Assembly: GCA_964586145.1 (NCBI GenBank)
Contig: CAZPHH010000054.1
Location: forward strand, 1 to 32,163
From: JAFGJQ01 sp964586145
Lineage (GTDB): Bacteria; Planctomycetota; Phycisphaerae; UBA1845
DNA length: 32,163 nucleotides
Direction of reading: 5' to 3'
A program made the position numbers and the translations under genes. The notes below the pieces were generated by a model, which was given only the letters and a program-made list of their open reading frames with translations, was not told the DNA's origin and made no database searches. Shown one piece after another: positions 1 through 8,578 of the stretch; position 1 is the stretch's first letter; each line of letters starts with the position of its first letter.

Positions 1-34
1 GTCTGACCTATCTAGTTAATCGCCAAACTCCAGG

Positions 35-54
35 GACCGGCTTTCCAGCCGGTC
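35..54. terminator. Hairpin, possible terminator of a gene left of the window
   Basis: A perfect 8-bp stem (35-42 with 47-54) closes a 4-nt loop and is followed by a pyrimidine run TTCCCTCCC. There is no real U-tract, so its role as a terminator is only suggested by its strength and by the lack of any gene between it and position 600. Confidence 0.3.
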
Positions 55-604
55 TTCCCTCCCACCGGTTTCTAGTCTCCAGTTCTTTTGTGTGTCGCTG
101 AACCGATCCCGGCTCGATTGAGACTCCCACGGATTTGGCTGGACGAGAACGAACGAGATCGACAGGGGGAAGGCGAACACCTCGCGTCCGCGCCCGGCCG
201 CGCCCCGAACCACGGCTCGGACGTGCCGTTGGGCCAGGTTGACGTAAGCTCGCACCGCTGCCCCTGCCCGCCTCCTGTGTGAATTCTCTATCGGCGCGTG
301 CTTTTGGCGATAGGCCCTACGTGAAGGCCCCCCGCTATTGTTACATAACGCCCCGGACGCGCTTCATGCGCCGGACCGCGTTCTCGATTCAGCCTGAGTA
401 CATGTCTCGGGAAGCCGCCAGAACCCCGCTTCTGCGACGATAATTGGGGCGGCCGAAATTCGCGCAAGAAGCCGGTTGGTGATGTAAAAATGCCAGGATG
501 TGACGCTCGAAGAGGGCTGGCACATTGTTTCCAGTCCGCGCGCAAGTGCTGTTACTACGGGCAGTAGCGAGCGCGTGAAAAATCCGCGGCTGGGAGGTTC
601 TGGC
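55..604. other. No recognisable gene
   Basis: I see no reading frame with a ribosome binding site or a familiar protein motif on either strand here. The short open frames look like chance frames of high-GC DNA. Confidence 0.5.
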
Positions 605-634
605 TTGAAACCGGAGCCGGTGGTGTGTTACACT
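605..634 (+). promoter_or_regulatory. Candidate sigma-70 promoter for the PEP-CTERM gene
   Basis: TTGAAA at 605-610 and TACACT at 629-634 are separated by 18 nt. They match the -35 and -10 consensus at 5/6 and 4/6 positions. The transcript would have a leader of roughly 245 nt before the start codon at 888. This is by-eye matching only. Confidence 0.35.
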
Positions 635-743
635 ACCTAACGAGGGTGGTGTAGGAAGCAAGGCACTTCTTGCTGCTTCTGGAAGAGAGAGAGAGTTTGT
701 GAGCCCGCACGTGTTGCGCGGACGCCTCAGACCGGCGAAGGCG

Positions 744-800
744 CTCCCGGCGGGAGGGTTGCGGCGCGAGGTGCTTTCGTGCCCGGCGCCGATCGGCGCC
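744..800 (+). other. Two hairpins in the 5' leader of the PEP-CTERM gene
   Basis: CTCCC (744-748) pairs with GGGAG (752-756) over a 3-nt loop. A perfect 16-nt palindrome follows at 785-800 (GGCGCC-GATC-GGCGCC). Both lie in the long region between the candidate promoter and the start codon, so they could be RNA structures or a dimeric protein site. Their function is unknown. Confidence 0.35.
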
Positions 801-887
801 CGCGCCGCCGAAGAGACGGAAAACGTACTTGGAGTACTCTCTCGTAATTTGGCATCCCCGAGTTCTCTTTCGAAGGAGGTTAGGAAG

Positions 888-1682
888 ATGAAGTACCTTG
901 CAGTGTGTGGGTTGGTGCTTGCCATGGCGGTGCCGGCAATGGCGGTGCCGACTGTTCAGATCTCGCTCGGCGTGCGAGAGACGGGACAGACGGGCAACAT
1001 TGGCGACTTCATGCCGAATGCCGGCGGACAGATCGAGTGGTTCGACTATGACGTGCAGACGTTGGTGCTCGACGGCACGTGGCAGCAGTTCACATTCGAC
1101 ATCTCGAACACGGGCATTACCACAAGCCCGTTGTTCACTGGCGACGGTTCGATTTCGCAAGATCGCGGTACGCTTGAGCACATCCGCATCAAGAGCACGG
1201 GCTACCGAACGCCGACTCTGTGGGTCGACGAGATCCGGAACATCTACGACCCGGCCGGCCCGCCGCCCGTGGTCGATCAGCTGATCAGCACGTTTGCCGA
1301 CGACGTGACCAATCCGGGCAACCCGTACCCGGACGGCACGGAAGTGATGTTCCAGGAGCCGGGGTTCTCGGGCTCCACGAACGCGAACTACGATTTGAGC
1401 GGCCCGAACAAGTCCGGCATCGACAACACCGTCGGTTATGATGACTCGCATTCGGTCAAGATCGAGTTCTGGTTCATCGACAACGACCCGTCTCGCTGGA
1501 TCCGTCTGACGCCGTATCTCGCGGGCGGTAACCCCGAGGCCAACCCGCTCCTCGCGGAAGCCGGCGGTCCGACGGCGGCGTATGCCAGCAGCATGGTGAC
1601 TTTCTGGATGATGGGCATTCCGGAGCCGGCCACGCTGGCCCTGCTGGCGCTGGGCGGACTGGCCGTCCTGCGTCGTCGCTAG
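888..1682 (+). CDS. Exported PEP-CTERM protein with one VRET module
   Basis: This 264-residue protein starts at an ATG 7 nt after a strong AAGGAGGT (873-880). An in-frame upstream extension to 699 lacks a ribosome binding site. Residues 1-20 form a signal peptide (MKYLAVCGLVLAMAVPAMA). About residues 20-125 are a beta-rich module beginning ISLGVRETG and ending LWVDEIRNIYDP, a pattern like the strands of jelly-roll binding domains. About residues 128-240 are a second module containing KIEFWF and SRWIRLTPYL. The C-terminus has the PEP-CTERM signature: IPEPATL, a hydrophobic segment, then RRR. PEP-CTERM proteins are exported and then recognised at this tail by an exosortase-type enzyme; no exosortase is in this window. 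Both modules recur in the next gene (2114-4468). The ligand is unknown. Confidence 0.85.
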   Translation: MKYLAVCGLVLAMAVPAMAVPTVQISLGVRETGQTGNIGDFMPNAGGQIEWFDYDVQTLVLDGTWQQFTFDISNTGITTSPLFTGDGSISQDRGTLEHIRIKSTGYRTPTLWVDEIRNIYDPAGPPPVVDQLISTFADDVTNPGNPYPDGTEVMFQEPGFSGSTNANYDLSGPNKSGIDNTVGYDDSHSVKIEFWFIDNDPSRWIRLTPYLAGGNPEANPLLAEAGGPTAAYASSMVTFWMMGIPEPATLALLALGGLAVLRRR

Positions 1683-1724
1683 GATGTGCTCGTTTGGCGC
1701 ACGCCGTTGCGCATGTGACTGAAG

Positions 1725-1783
1725 AACCGGACCCTGTTCCGCCGGCGTTCCCGGGGGGGGAAGCTGCGGGGCAGGGTCCGGTT
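1725..1783 (+). terminator. Strong hairpin after the PEP-CTERM gene
   Basis: A perfect 12-bp stem (1725-1736 with 1772-1783, AACCGGACCCTG and its complement) closes a G/C-rich loop. It is followed by TGTGTTGG. The U-run is weak, but the position 43 nt after the stop codon and the stem length favour a terminator. Confidence 0.6.
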
Positions 1784-1969
1784 TGTGTTGGCCCGTAACA
1801 TGCCGGGCTTCCCGGATGGTCGCGCCGGCGATGGGCGTCACGAAATATGGGACTTCGGGGTGGCGCGAGTGTCCCTGCCCCCCGGGTCGTAAGCCCAATA
1901 AGGGGATTCCCCTGCACGTCCGCCCTGCCCGAGCGTGAAGACGCAGACGCCTCCCTTGGCGGGATACGC

Positions 1970-1998
1970 TTGGAGTGTCCGGGCGCAGCGGATATAAT
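1970..1998 (+). promoter_or_regulatory. Candidate sigma-70 promoter of the 784-residue exported protein
   Basis: TTGGAG at 1970-1975 lies 17 nt before a perfect TATAAT at 1993-1998. Transcription would start near 2005, leaving about 110 nt of leader before the ATG at 2114. It is the best-looking promoter in the window. Confidence 0.5.
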
Positions 1999-2113
1999 TC
2001 CTGGAGGATACCCTCGCGTGCGCGTGGGGCGGGGGAGGAAGCGGCCACTTCCCTGGAGACGTCAAGTTTGCATCTCGAAATCGCGGTCCTCAGGCGCGAA
2101 AGGAGCGAAACCA

Positions 2114-4468
2114 ATGCGAAGAGCACCTCTACTTGGGTTGGCCCTCGCGGTCACGGCCGTCGTGGCCGTACCGGCGTGGGGGCAGTTTATCACCACGGTC
2201 ACGGACTTTGAGGCCGCGTTCTCGCCCCCGGGCGACGGCCTGGCCAACGTGATCTTCCTGGATCCGTCGGTATCCACGTCGTCCCGGGGGATCAACACGA
2301 GCGTCTTCAACGACGTGTACCTGTGCAGCCTGTCCACGTGCGGCTCGTTCTTCCAGCAGGTATGCAGCGGGCAGCAGTCGCTGACCATTTCGTGGCAGTG
2401 GACCGATCCGGCGTCGGCCACGTCCTGGCTCCGGCTGTCGTCCACCAACACGCCGTGGATTCCCAACCCGTCGCTGCACCTGGCCGGCAAAGTCCGCTTC
2501 TGCCTGGGCGGCACCGCGTTCACGAATGACGGTTTTGGCACCGAGGTGAGCGGCGGGAATATTCTGATGGCCATCGGCGTGCGCGAGACGGGCGTCGGCG
2601 TTCCCCTCGGCGCGAACGGCGGCACCGCGGGCGACGTGGAATGGGTCGGCCTGAGTGAAAACCCCCTGGCCATTACGGCGGGGCCGGACGGCGTTTGCGA
2701 TACGACGGCCGATCCGGAGGACATTCAGGCGGCGCCGGTTGGCACGTCCCCCGCGGACGGCGTGTGCGTGACGGCGGGACCGGACCGGGTGCTGAACACT
2801 CCGGAGGCCGCCTTGGTCGGCGACGACGAGCGGTTGTCCACGCCCCGCGGCACCATTGTGGTGCCGCTGGACCGCGTGATGCGGCAGTACGAGTTCGACC
2901 TGGCGGCCCTGGACGCCGCCGGGGCCGTATACCCGCTGCTGGGTGACGGCAGTCTGGGCGCTGTTCCGAACAACCGCGGGGTGTGGGAGAACTTCTCGTT
3001 CACCAACCATCCGCAGAACAGCACGGTCAACGCGAAGCAGGTCCTGCTCTGGCTGGACGACGTGGTGTTCGAGGCGCCGATTCCCAGCCCGCCGACCATC
3101 GTCACACTGCCGAACCCGCCGCTGCCGCTGGACACGTCCGTCGGCGTGACGAACATCATCCCGACTGCCACCCTGCTCGAGCTTTACATGCTGGGCCGGG
3201 GCACGGAACCGGACTTTCTGCTCGCCAGTGTGGCTGATCCGGGGACCACGGACCTGACGGTGCCCCTGGACATTCCGCTGCCCTACGGCGTGTCGATCGT
3301 GGCTCGCCAGACCGTCAACGGTGTGGAAAGCGACAACTCCGCCGCGGTCGGGATCAACGTGCCGGGCAATGCACCCATTCGCCTGACCATGTCCGTCCGG
3401 GAAACGGACCAGTACGATCACGACCTGAACTGCGGCGATGACGGCACGGGGTTCGATCCCAACCAGCCGTCGACGTTGGAGTTCATCGGCACGACCGCCA
3501 CGGACGGATTCGGCATCCCCCGCGGTCGCCGCATCCTGCCGATGGTCGGCTGGCAGGACATCACCTTCAACCCGTGCCCGGACGCGGACGGCGTGTTCCT
3601 GTACAGTGGCAACGGGGTCATGGACCTGAACGCCGAGGGGCACACCAACGGCGTGTGGGAGGGCCTGTTCTTCCGGATCGACGCATTGGCTCCGTCCGCC
3701 GGCCCGTACAGGATCTACATCGACGACATGGTGGCGATTAACGGCGAAGGCGACGGCGTCGATTGCCTCGTCGACGACTTCGAGTCGTACGAAGTGCAGC
3801 AGTACATCGTGGAAGGCACGACGGCGGGCACGGCCGACTCGATCGCCGAGGGTGATGACGTGCAGATCGTCCCGCCGGGGTCGCCCACCTATGTGGGGCA
3901 GATCATTATCTCGGGCGGGCCGAACCGCGTGATCGACACCACGCCGGCTGGCGGGGAGGGCATTACGAACAACCGGGCCCGCTTCCAGTCGCCTTCGGCG
4001 GCGGGAGGCAGCCAGAACCTGGCGTCCACGCCGGACATCACGGCGATCGACGACACGCAGGCGTACAGCGGCTCGAACTCGCTGCGGGTGGAGTGGGGCT
4101 TCGTCAACGCGTCGAACCCGCTGAGCCTGCTGCGTCTGACCACCAACGGCTCGGTAGCCGATCCCCCGCCGGACCTGTCGCGAATTCCTGACCCGGTCAT
4201 CCCGTTCAGCCTGGACGGCAGTTGGTGTGATGGCCTGGGCGGCGACATCTCCTACAGCTTCAAGCTCAAGATCGAGCCGTCGCCGATTCAGGGCGACTGC
4301 GACGACGACCTGGACGTGGACTTGGCGGACTACGCGTGTTTCCAGGAGTGCGCGACTCAATCTCCGTTGTCGCCGCTCTGTCAGGAGAAGTTCGATTACT
4401 TCAATGACGGCTCTATTGACGCGGACGACATGCAGATGTTCCTGCTATCGGTGTCCGGGCCGCTCTAG
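2114..4468 (+). CDS. Large exported multi-module protein with dockerin-like tail
   Basis: This 784-residue protein starts at the ATG with AGGAG (2101-2105) 8 nt upstream. It begins with a signal peptide (MRRAPLLGLALAVTAVVAVPAWG). The module order I read is: an N-terminal beta module with SWLRLSS (about 25-145); a first VRET module (IGVRETG, about 152-325); a short Ig- or Fn3-like stretch (about 326-420); a second VRET module (MSVRETD, about 423-545, ending YRIYIDDM); a further beta module starting DDFESYE (about 553-710, with LLRLTTN); and a C-terminal Asp-rich dockerin-like tail (GDCDDDLDVDLADYACF and later DYFNDGSIDADDMQ). The tail suggests calcium binding and anchoring, but I see no cohesin partner. 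The inserts of the type AGPDGVCDT are typical of planctomycete exported proteins. It shares its modules with 888-1682. Substrate and role are unknown. Confidence 0.8.
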   Translation: MRRAPLLGLALAVTAVVAVPAWGQFITTVTDFEAAFSPPGDGLANVIFLDPSVSTSSRGINTSVFNDVYLCSLSTCGSFFQQVCSGQQSLTISWQWTDPASATSWLRLSSTNTPWIPNPSLHLAGKVRFCLGGTAFTNDGFGTEVSGGNILMAIGVRETGVGVPLGANGGTAGDVEWVGLSENPLAITAGPDGVCDTTADPEDIQAAPVGTSPADGVCVTAGPDRVLNTPEAALVGDDERLSTPRGTIVVPLDRVMRQYEFDLAALDAAGAVYPLLGDGSLGAVPNNRGVWENFSFTNHPQNSTVNAKQVLLWLDDVVFEAPIPSPPTIVTLPNPPLPLDTSVGVTNIIPTATLLELYMLGRGTEPDFLLASVADPGTTDLTVPLDIPLPYGVSIVARQTVNGVESDNSAAVGINVPGNAPIRLTMSVRETDQYDHDLNCGDDGTGFDPNQPSTLEFIGTTATDGFGIPRGRRILPMVGWQDITFNPCPDADGVFLYSGNGVMDLNAEGHTNGVWEGLFFRIDALAPSAGPYRIYIDDMVAINGEGDGVDCLVDDFESYEVQQYIVEGTTAGTADSIAEGDDVQIVPPGSPTYVGQIIISGGPNRVIDTTPAGGEGITNNRARFQSPSAAGGSQNLASTPDITAIDDTQAYSGSNSLRVEWGFVNASNPLSLLRLTTNGSVADPPPDLSRIPDPVIPFSLDGSWCDGLGGDISYSFKLKIEPSPIQGDCDDDLDVDLADYACFQECATQSPLSPLCQEKFDYFNDGSIDADDMQMFLLSVSGPL

Positions 4469-4501
4469 TACGGCGGACTGGACGTTGTGTTGAGCCAATC
4501 C

Positions 4502-4535
4502 GCGCCGGCCGGGTTCCTGACGACCCGGCCGGCGC
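4502..4535 (+). terminator. Strong hairpin terminator
   Basis: A perfect 13-bp stem (4502-4514 with 4523-4535) closes an 8-nt loop 33 nt after the stop codon and is followed by TGTTCTTGG. The stem is very GC-rich and the U-tract is short. Confidence 0.65.
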
Positions 4536-4637
4536 TGTTCTTGGGGCACGCGGACGGGTTCAGGGGACAGGGAACAAGGGGCGGGAGCAACGGCAACGCC
4601 CGCCCGGCCGGGAGGGACCTGGCGCCGATCCGCTCAC

Positions 4638-4676
4638 GGGGCGGAGCCGAGCGGTGGCACCGAAATGCCACGCCCC
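4638..4676. other. Bulged hairpin in the intergenic region
   Basis: GTGGCA (4654-4659) pairs with TGCCAC (4666-4671) over a CCGAAA loop. An outer stem, GGGGC (4638-4642) with GCCCC (4672-4676), leaves an 11-nt one-sided bulge. I see no gene in 4536-4990. The element may be a structured RNA or a dispersed repeat; one copy cannot tell. Confidence 0.3.
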
Positions 4677-4869
4677 CGCACCCGGTGTGCCGGGACCGTT
4701 CTATATGCCCATATCGCGCATCCATGCAGCATACTTTGCAGGCCAACACAGTTTTCTCTCGCATCGGCCGCGGGGATTGGGCAGACTGGACATTGTCGCA
4801 GGGTCAGGCGAGTGGCCGATAAGATGCCCGGAGGCCGCGAGCGACCCGCGCTGCCAACTCGCAGGAGGC

Positions 4870-4898
4870 TTGTAACACCGGTTATGGGGGGTTAGAAT
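4870..4898 (+). promoter_or_regulatory. Candidate sigma-70 promoter of the pseudopilin gene
   Basis: TTGTAA (4870-4875) and TAGAAT (4893-4898) are separated by 17 nt. The -10 box sits inside an imperfect inverted repeat (GGTTA...TAACC, 4890-4907). The leader to the ATG at 5006 would be about 100 nt. Confidence 0.45.
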
Positions 4899-5005
4899 TA
4901 TATAACCAGGCGAGTTGCGGGGTGGGTCGACGGCTTCCAGCGGCTTGTGGCCCGACAGCTTGGTCCATGTTGACGTCGCGTCTCTGCAAAATGGAAGGCA
5001 CTTCA

Positions 5006-5926
5006 ATGAGAAGCCCCAACCGAAACACGTCGTGCTATAGGAGCCGTGCGCCGCAGCAGGCGTTCACGCTGATCGAGTTGCTGGTGGTGGTGTCCATCAT
5101 CGCGCTGTTGATCGCGATTCTTCTGCCCAGCCTGGCCAGGGCCCGCGAGCAGGCCAGGGCGTTGAAGTGCATGGCCAATGCCCGCTCGATTTCGGCCGCC
5201 GTCCTTCTCTACGTGCAGGACCATAACGTTCTGCCGGGGCCGCTGCATCCGCCGATCTACCGGCTCACCGCAGACCCGGACAGTCCCTTTGGACTGATGT
5301 CCGAAACCACCCAGCGGCCCTGGTTCCTGCTGTATCGGCTGGCGCCCATCATGAGCAAGTCGGACAATTTCCTGAGGTTCGTGGAGAAGGTGTCCGAGTG
5401 CCCGACGGCCAAGGGCAAGTTCGTGGACTCCGCGTTTCTGCCGCCGAGCAAGGGGGGGCCTCCCGGCAATCCGGAGTGGTCGCGCCCGTATAACTTCCTC
5501 CCGAATACCTGGTTTAACACGAAGCCGCAGTGCTACTTCGGATGGGTCAACATCGGCGTTACCTGGGAGGGGTTCATGAACAACGTCAACGGCCCGAACC
5601 CCACGTACCACGTACCCAAGCCGCTGGAAGTAATCAAGCGCCCGGGGGACGAATGGATGTTTGGCGATGCGTGGTGGGACATCAAGACCATCCGTGTGAA
5701 TCCGACCACAATCAAGAAGACGCTGTTGGGCACGTGGCAGCTTGGAAACGACAACCCGACCAACGTGTCGAATAACCCCTTGCCCAAAGCGCCCTACCAC
5801 GGCGGTGGTGATGAGAACGTGCGGTACACCAACCTGCTCTACTTCGACGGGCATGGAGGGGTCCTAAAGGGCAAAGATAGCTGGAAGAAGTTCCCGGCCA
5901 CCAACCCGCAGGACCAGACGCAATAG
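5006..5926 (+). CDS. Pseudopilin-like protein with type IV prepilin N-terminus and H-X9-DG type tail
   Basis: The 306-residue protein starts at the ATG 7 nt after GGAAGG (4993-4998). A second in-frame ATG at 4991 has no ribosome binding site. Residues 13-45 hold a type IV prepilin signal: a basic leader, then QQAFTLIELLVVVSIIALL with the conserved Glu at +5 of the mature form, and a continuous hydrophobic helix. The residue before the cleavage site is Ala rather than the usual Gly. The rest is a globular domain ending YTNLLYFDGHGGVLKG, which fits the H-X9-DG processing-associated tail common in planctomycete pseudopilins. Proteins of this family are processed by prepilin peptidase and placed in the inner membrane; planctomycetes encode many, mostly of unknown function. 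It lies alone with its own promoter, not in a secretion operon. Confidence 0.85.
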   Translation: MRSPNRNTSCYRSRAPQQAFTLIELLVVVSIIALLIAILLPSLARAREQARALKCMANARSISAAVLLYVQDHNVLPGPLHPPIYRLTADPDSPFGLMSETTQRPWFLLYRLAPIMSKSDNFLRFVEKVSECPTAKGKFVDSAFLPPSKGGPPGNPEWSRPYNFLPNTWFNTKPQCYFGWVNIGVTWEGFMNNVNGPNPTYHVPKPLEVIKRPGDEWMFGDAWWDIKTIRVNPTTIKKTLLGTWQLGNDNPTNVSNNPLPKAPYHGGGDENVRYTNLLYFDGHGGVLKGKDSWKKFPATNPQDQTQ

Positions 5927-6178
5927 AGGAACGATCAAGCCGATTTCACCCTGCGGCCGGCAAGTTCTCTCACGGGGACCTGCTGGCCGCGGCCTTAAAG
6001 TGGCTCGACGTGTCTCGGGGCCGTCACCGGCTTCAGCCTCGTGGTGCGCCGGAGCACGCCCGTGCAGCGAGCTGCAGGCGCAGCGTACGCCACTTCGTGC
6101 CTGCTTCCTTCGGTCTTTGCATCTCGTTGAGTCCCGATACCATGTCGAGCGACGAGCGACGATACGGAGAGCTGCGCC

Positions 6179-6873
6179 ATGACGGCAGATGAAGTCTCCA
6201 ACGAACCGCAGAACATGGACCTGCTTCCCACCCGGGAAGGGTACGACCGCTGGGCTGTAATCTACGACGACGAAGACAACCCGCTGATCCGGCTGGAGGA
6301 GCCGCAGGTCACGACGCTGCTCGGCGACGTACGCGGCCTCGATGTCCTGGACCTCGGCTGCGGCACGGGTCGGTGGACGGCGCGGCTGGCGACGGCCGGA
6401 GCCCACGTAACCGCCCTGGATTTCTCGGCAGGCATGCTGGCGCGCGCCCGAGAGAAAGTGCCGGCGAATGCGGCGGTCCGTTTCGTCGAACACGACATCG
6501 CCCGCCTGCTGCCCCTGGCAAACGCCGCGTTTCACCGCGTGCTGTGCGCTCTGGTGCTGGACCACGTACGGGCCCCGGATCGCCTGTTCCGCGAAATGGC
6601 CCGCGTGTGCCGGCCGGAAGGCTGCATCGTGATTTCAGTCATGCATCCGGCCATGATGCTGCGCGGCATCACCGCCCGGTTCACCGATCCTGAAACCGGA
6701 CGAGAAACCCGCCCGCAAAGCGCAGCCAATCAGGTCAGCGACTACGTCATGGCGGCCGTCGGGGCCGGGCTGCACATCGACCACTTGGCCGAACACGCCG
6801 TGGACGAGGCCCTGGCCGCCGCGTCGCCCCGGGCGGTGAAGTACGTGGGCTGGCCGCTGCTGCTGTCGATGCG
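6179..6873 (+). CDS. Class I SAM-dependent methyltransferase, C-terminus lost in assembly gap
   Basis: 231 residues are visible before the N-run. The ATG has GGAG (6166-6169) 9 nt upstream. Motif I, VLDLGCGTGRWT (about residues 55-67), is the SAM-binding loop, followed by VTALDFSAGMLARAREK with the acidic residue of motif II, and a post-I region DRLFREMARVCRPEGCIVIS. The layout is that of the UbiE/BioC-like family (methyltransf_11/25 type). The opening YDRWAVIYDDEDNPL is typical of the BioC-like subgroup, but substrate cannot be told. The last visible residues, VKYVGWPLLLSM, are close to where such proteins usually end, so little is missing. It sits upstream of rpsP, where ffh or another gene is often found. 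Confidence 0.8.
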
Positions 6874-6973
6874 NNNNNNNNNNNNNNNNNNNNNNNNNNN
6901 NNNNNNNNNNNNNNNNNNNNNNNNNNNNNNNNNNNNNNNNNNNNNNNNNNNNNNNNNNNNNNNNNNNNNNNNN
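6874..6973. other. Assembly gap (100 N)
   Basis: Exactly 100 N, the usual placeholder for a gap of unknown length. It hides the end of the methyltransferase and the promoter region of rpsP. Unlike the second gap, the flanks share no sequence. Confidence 0.99.
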
Positions 6974-7006
6974 ACCTCGGTACGTGTGTTCTGGCAGGAG
7001 GTACGA

Positions 7007-7258
7007 GTGGCCGTCAGGTTGAGGTTAAAACGTTTCGGTCGGCGTCATCGGCCGTGCTATCGCGTGGCGGCCATGGACAGCCGGAGCGCCCGGGATGGCC
7101 GGGTGATCGAGGAACTGGGACTGTACGATCCGATCGCGCAAGATCCGGCCAAGCAGGTTGTGCTGAACCGGGAACGGATTGAGTACTGGCTGAAGGTGGG
7201 CGCGCAGCCGAGCGAGACCGTGGCCAGTCTGATCAAGCGTTCGGGCATCGGCGGCTGA
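7007..7258 (+). CDS. rpsP: 30S ribosomal protein S16
   Basis: The 83-residue protein matches S16 over its full length: VRLRLKRFGRRHRPCYRVAAMDSRSARDG as two short conserved runs, then IEELGLYDP and RIEYWLKVGAQPSETV. The start is GTG at 7007 with AGGAGGT (6996-7002) just upstream; the family normally starts at this Val/Met. S16 binds 16S rRNA in the body of the small subunit. It is followed by trmD after 67 nt, as in the common rpsP-rimM-trmD-rplS operon, but without rimM. Its promoter is hidden in the gap. Confidence 0.96.
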   Translation: MAVRLRLKRFGRRHRPCYRVAAMDSRSARDGRVIEELGLYDPIAQDPAKQVVLNRERIEYWLKVGAQPSETVASLIKRSGIGG

Positions 7259-7325
7259 CGGTCTTCGCCGGTTTCGCCGGCTGCGGGTTTGACCGTGAAG
7301 GCGGCGGAAGGCTCGGCGAACGACC

Positions 7326-8042
7326 ATGCGAATCGATGTCCTGACCCTGTTCCCGGAGGTCTTTGAGCCGTTCCTCCGTTCGAGCATTGTCGGGCGCGCG
7401 GTGTCGAGCGGCCTGGTGGAGATCAGGCTGACGAACATCCGCGACTTCGCACACGACCGTCATAAGAGCGTGGATGACACGCCGTTCGGCGGCGGCCCGG
7501 GCATGGTGATGGCCTGCGGGCCGATCTTCGAGGCCGTCGAATCGGTTTCAGCCCAACGAGAAGGGCAGCCCCTGCGTGTTTTGCTCACGCCGCAGGGGCG
7601 GTTGATGGACCAGTCCGCTGTCCGCGAGTTGGCCGGGCATGAGTGGCTGATGCTGCTCTGCGGGCACTACGAAGGGTTTGACGAGCGGATTCGGCTGGGG
7701 CTGGATGCCCGGGAGCTGTCCATCGGCGACTACGTGCTCTCGGGCGGGGAAGCAGCCGCCCTGGTGGTCACGGACGCCGTGGTGCGGCTGCTGCCGGGTG
7801 CGCTGGGGCATGAGGATTCGGCCGAGCACGACTCGTTCACCGACGGGTTGCTCGAGTATCCGCAGTACACGCGCCCGCGCGAGTTTCGCGGAATGGCGGT
7901 TCCGGACATTCTGCTGTCGGGCGACCACGGCAAGATTGCCGCGTGGCGGCGGGAGCAGGCCGTGGAGCGGACGCAGCAGCGCCGGCCGGACCTTCTGGAG
8001 GGTCGAGAGGCGCCGGGTGGACCGGGGGCCGAGAGTGGCTGA
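7326..8042 (+). CDS. trmD: tRNA (guanine-N1-)-methyltransferase TrmD
   Basis: This 238-residue protein is TrmD, which methylates G37 at N1 in tRNAs reading CNN codons to prevent frameshifting. Visible signatures are MRIDVLTLFPEVFEP at the N-terminus, DDTPFGGGPGMVM, the knot-forming LCGHYEGFDER (about 117-127), SIGDYVLSGGE (about 133-143) and the substrate loop with LEYPQYTRP. The length is normal for the family; the last 15 residues are Gly/Pro-rich and probably disordered. The ribosome binding site is weak (GGAAGG lies about 15 nt upstream), so translation may depend on rpsP. rplS follows after 95 nt. Confidence 0.96.
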   Translation: MRIDVLTLFPEVFEPFLRSSIVGRAVSSGLVEIRLTNIRDFAHDRHKSVDDTPFGGGPGMVMACGPIFEAVESVSAQREGQPLRVLLTPQGRLMDQSAVRELAGHEWLMLLCGHYEGFDERIRLGLDARELSIGDYVLSGGEAAALVVTDAVVRLLPGALGHEDSAEHDSFTDGLLEYPQYTRPREFRGMAVPDILLSGDHGKIAAWRREQAVERTQQRRPDLLEGREAPGGPGAESG

Positions 8043-8137
8043 CGCCCGACCGGCCGGTGCGTAGGTATGCGACGGATGATCGGGGAGGGCGTCCCCGAGA
8101 AGACTGGAGAACTCCGGTATACAGCGGAAGGTGAGTC

Positions 8138-8578
8138 ATGAGAAACGAGCTGATCGACATTGCGGAAAAGGCCTACCTCAAGAAGAACGTGCCGGAGTTT
8201 CGCATCGGGGATACCGTGGACGTGACCTGCCGGATCATCGAGGGCACGCGGGAGCGGCTCCAGGTGTTCAACGGCACGGTGATCGCGCGGCGGCACCAGG
8301 GCATCAACGAGACCTTCACCGTACGGCGCATCGTGAACAACGAGGGTGTGGAGCGGATCTTCATGCTCCACTCGCCGTTGATCGCCAACATCGAGGTGAA
8401 GCGCCGGGGTAAGGCCCGCCGGGCCAAGCTGTACTTTCTGCGCGGTCGCGTGGGCAAGGCCCGCCGCCTGAAGGAACGCCGTACGTCGTCCGCCGCCCGA
8501 GCGGGTCGGCCGGCCGCCTCCGAAAACATCACGGAGACGGTCCCGCAGAAGTCCGAGGCCCAGACCGTCAACGCCTGA
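8138..8578 (+). CDS. rplS: 50S ribosomal protein L19 with C-terminal extension
   Basis: The 146-residue product is L19, at the subunit interface near the aminoacyl-tRNA site. The core is clear: FRIGDTVDVTCRIIEG, RLQVFNGTVIARRHQGINE, TFTVRRIVNNEGVERIF, HSPLIANIEVKRRGKARRAK and LYFLRGRVGKARRLKERR. After about residue 112 there is a tail of some 34 residues rich in Ala, Ser and Thr that typical L19 proteins (about 115 residues) lack. The ATG has GGAAGG (8126-8131) 6 nt upstream. Confidence 0.96.
   Translation: MRNELIDIAEKAYLKKNVPEFRIGDTVDVTCRIIEGTRERLQVFNGTVIARRHQGINETFTVRRIVNNEGVERIFMLHSPLIANIEVKRRGKARRAKLYFLRGRVGKARRLKERRTSSAARAGRPAASENITETVPQKSEAQTVNA

Noticed and set aside
633..2126. Long minus-strand frame across the PEP-CTERM gene
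   Set aside because: It lies opposite a gene with a strong ribosome binding site, signal peptide and PEP-CTERM tail, and shows no motif of its own.
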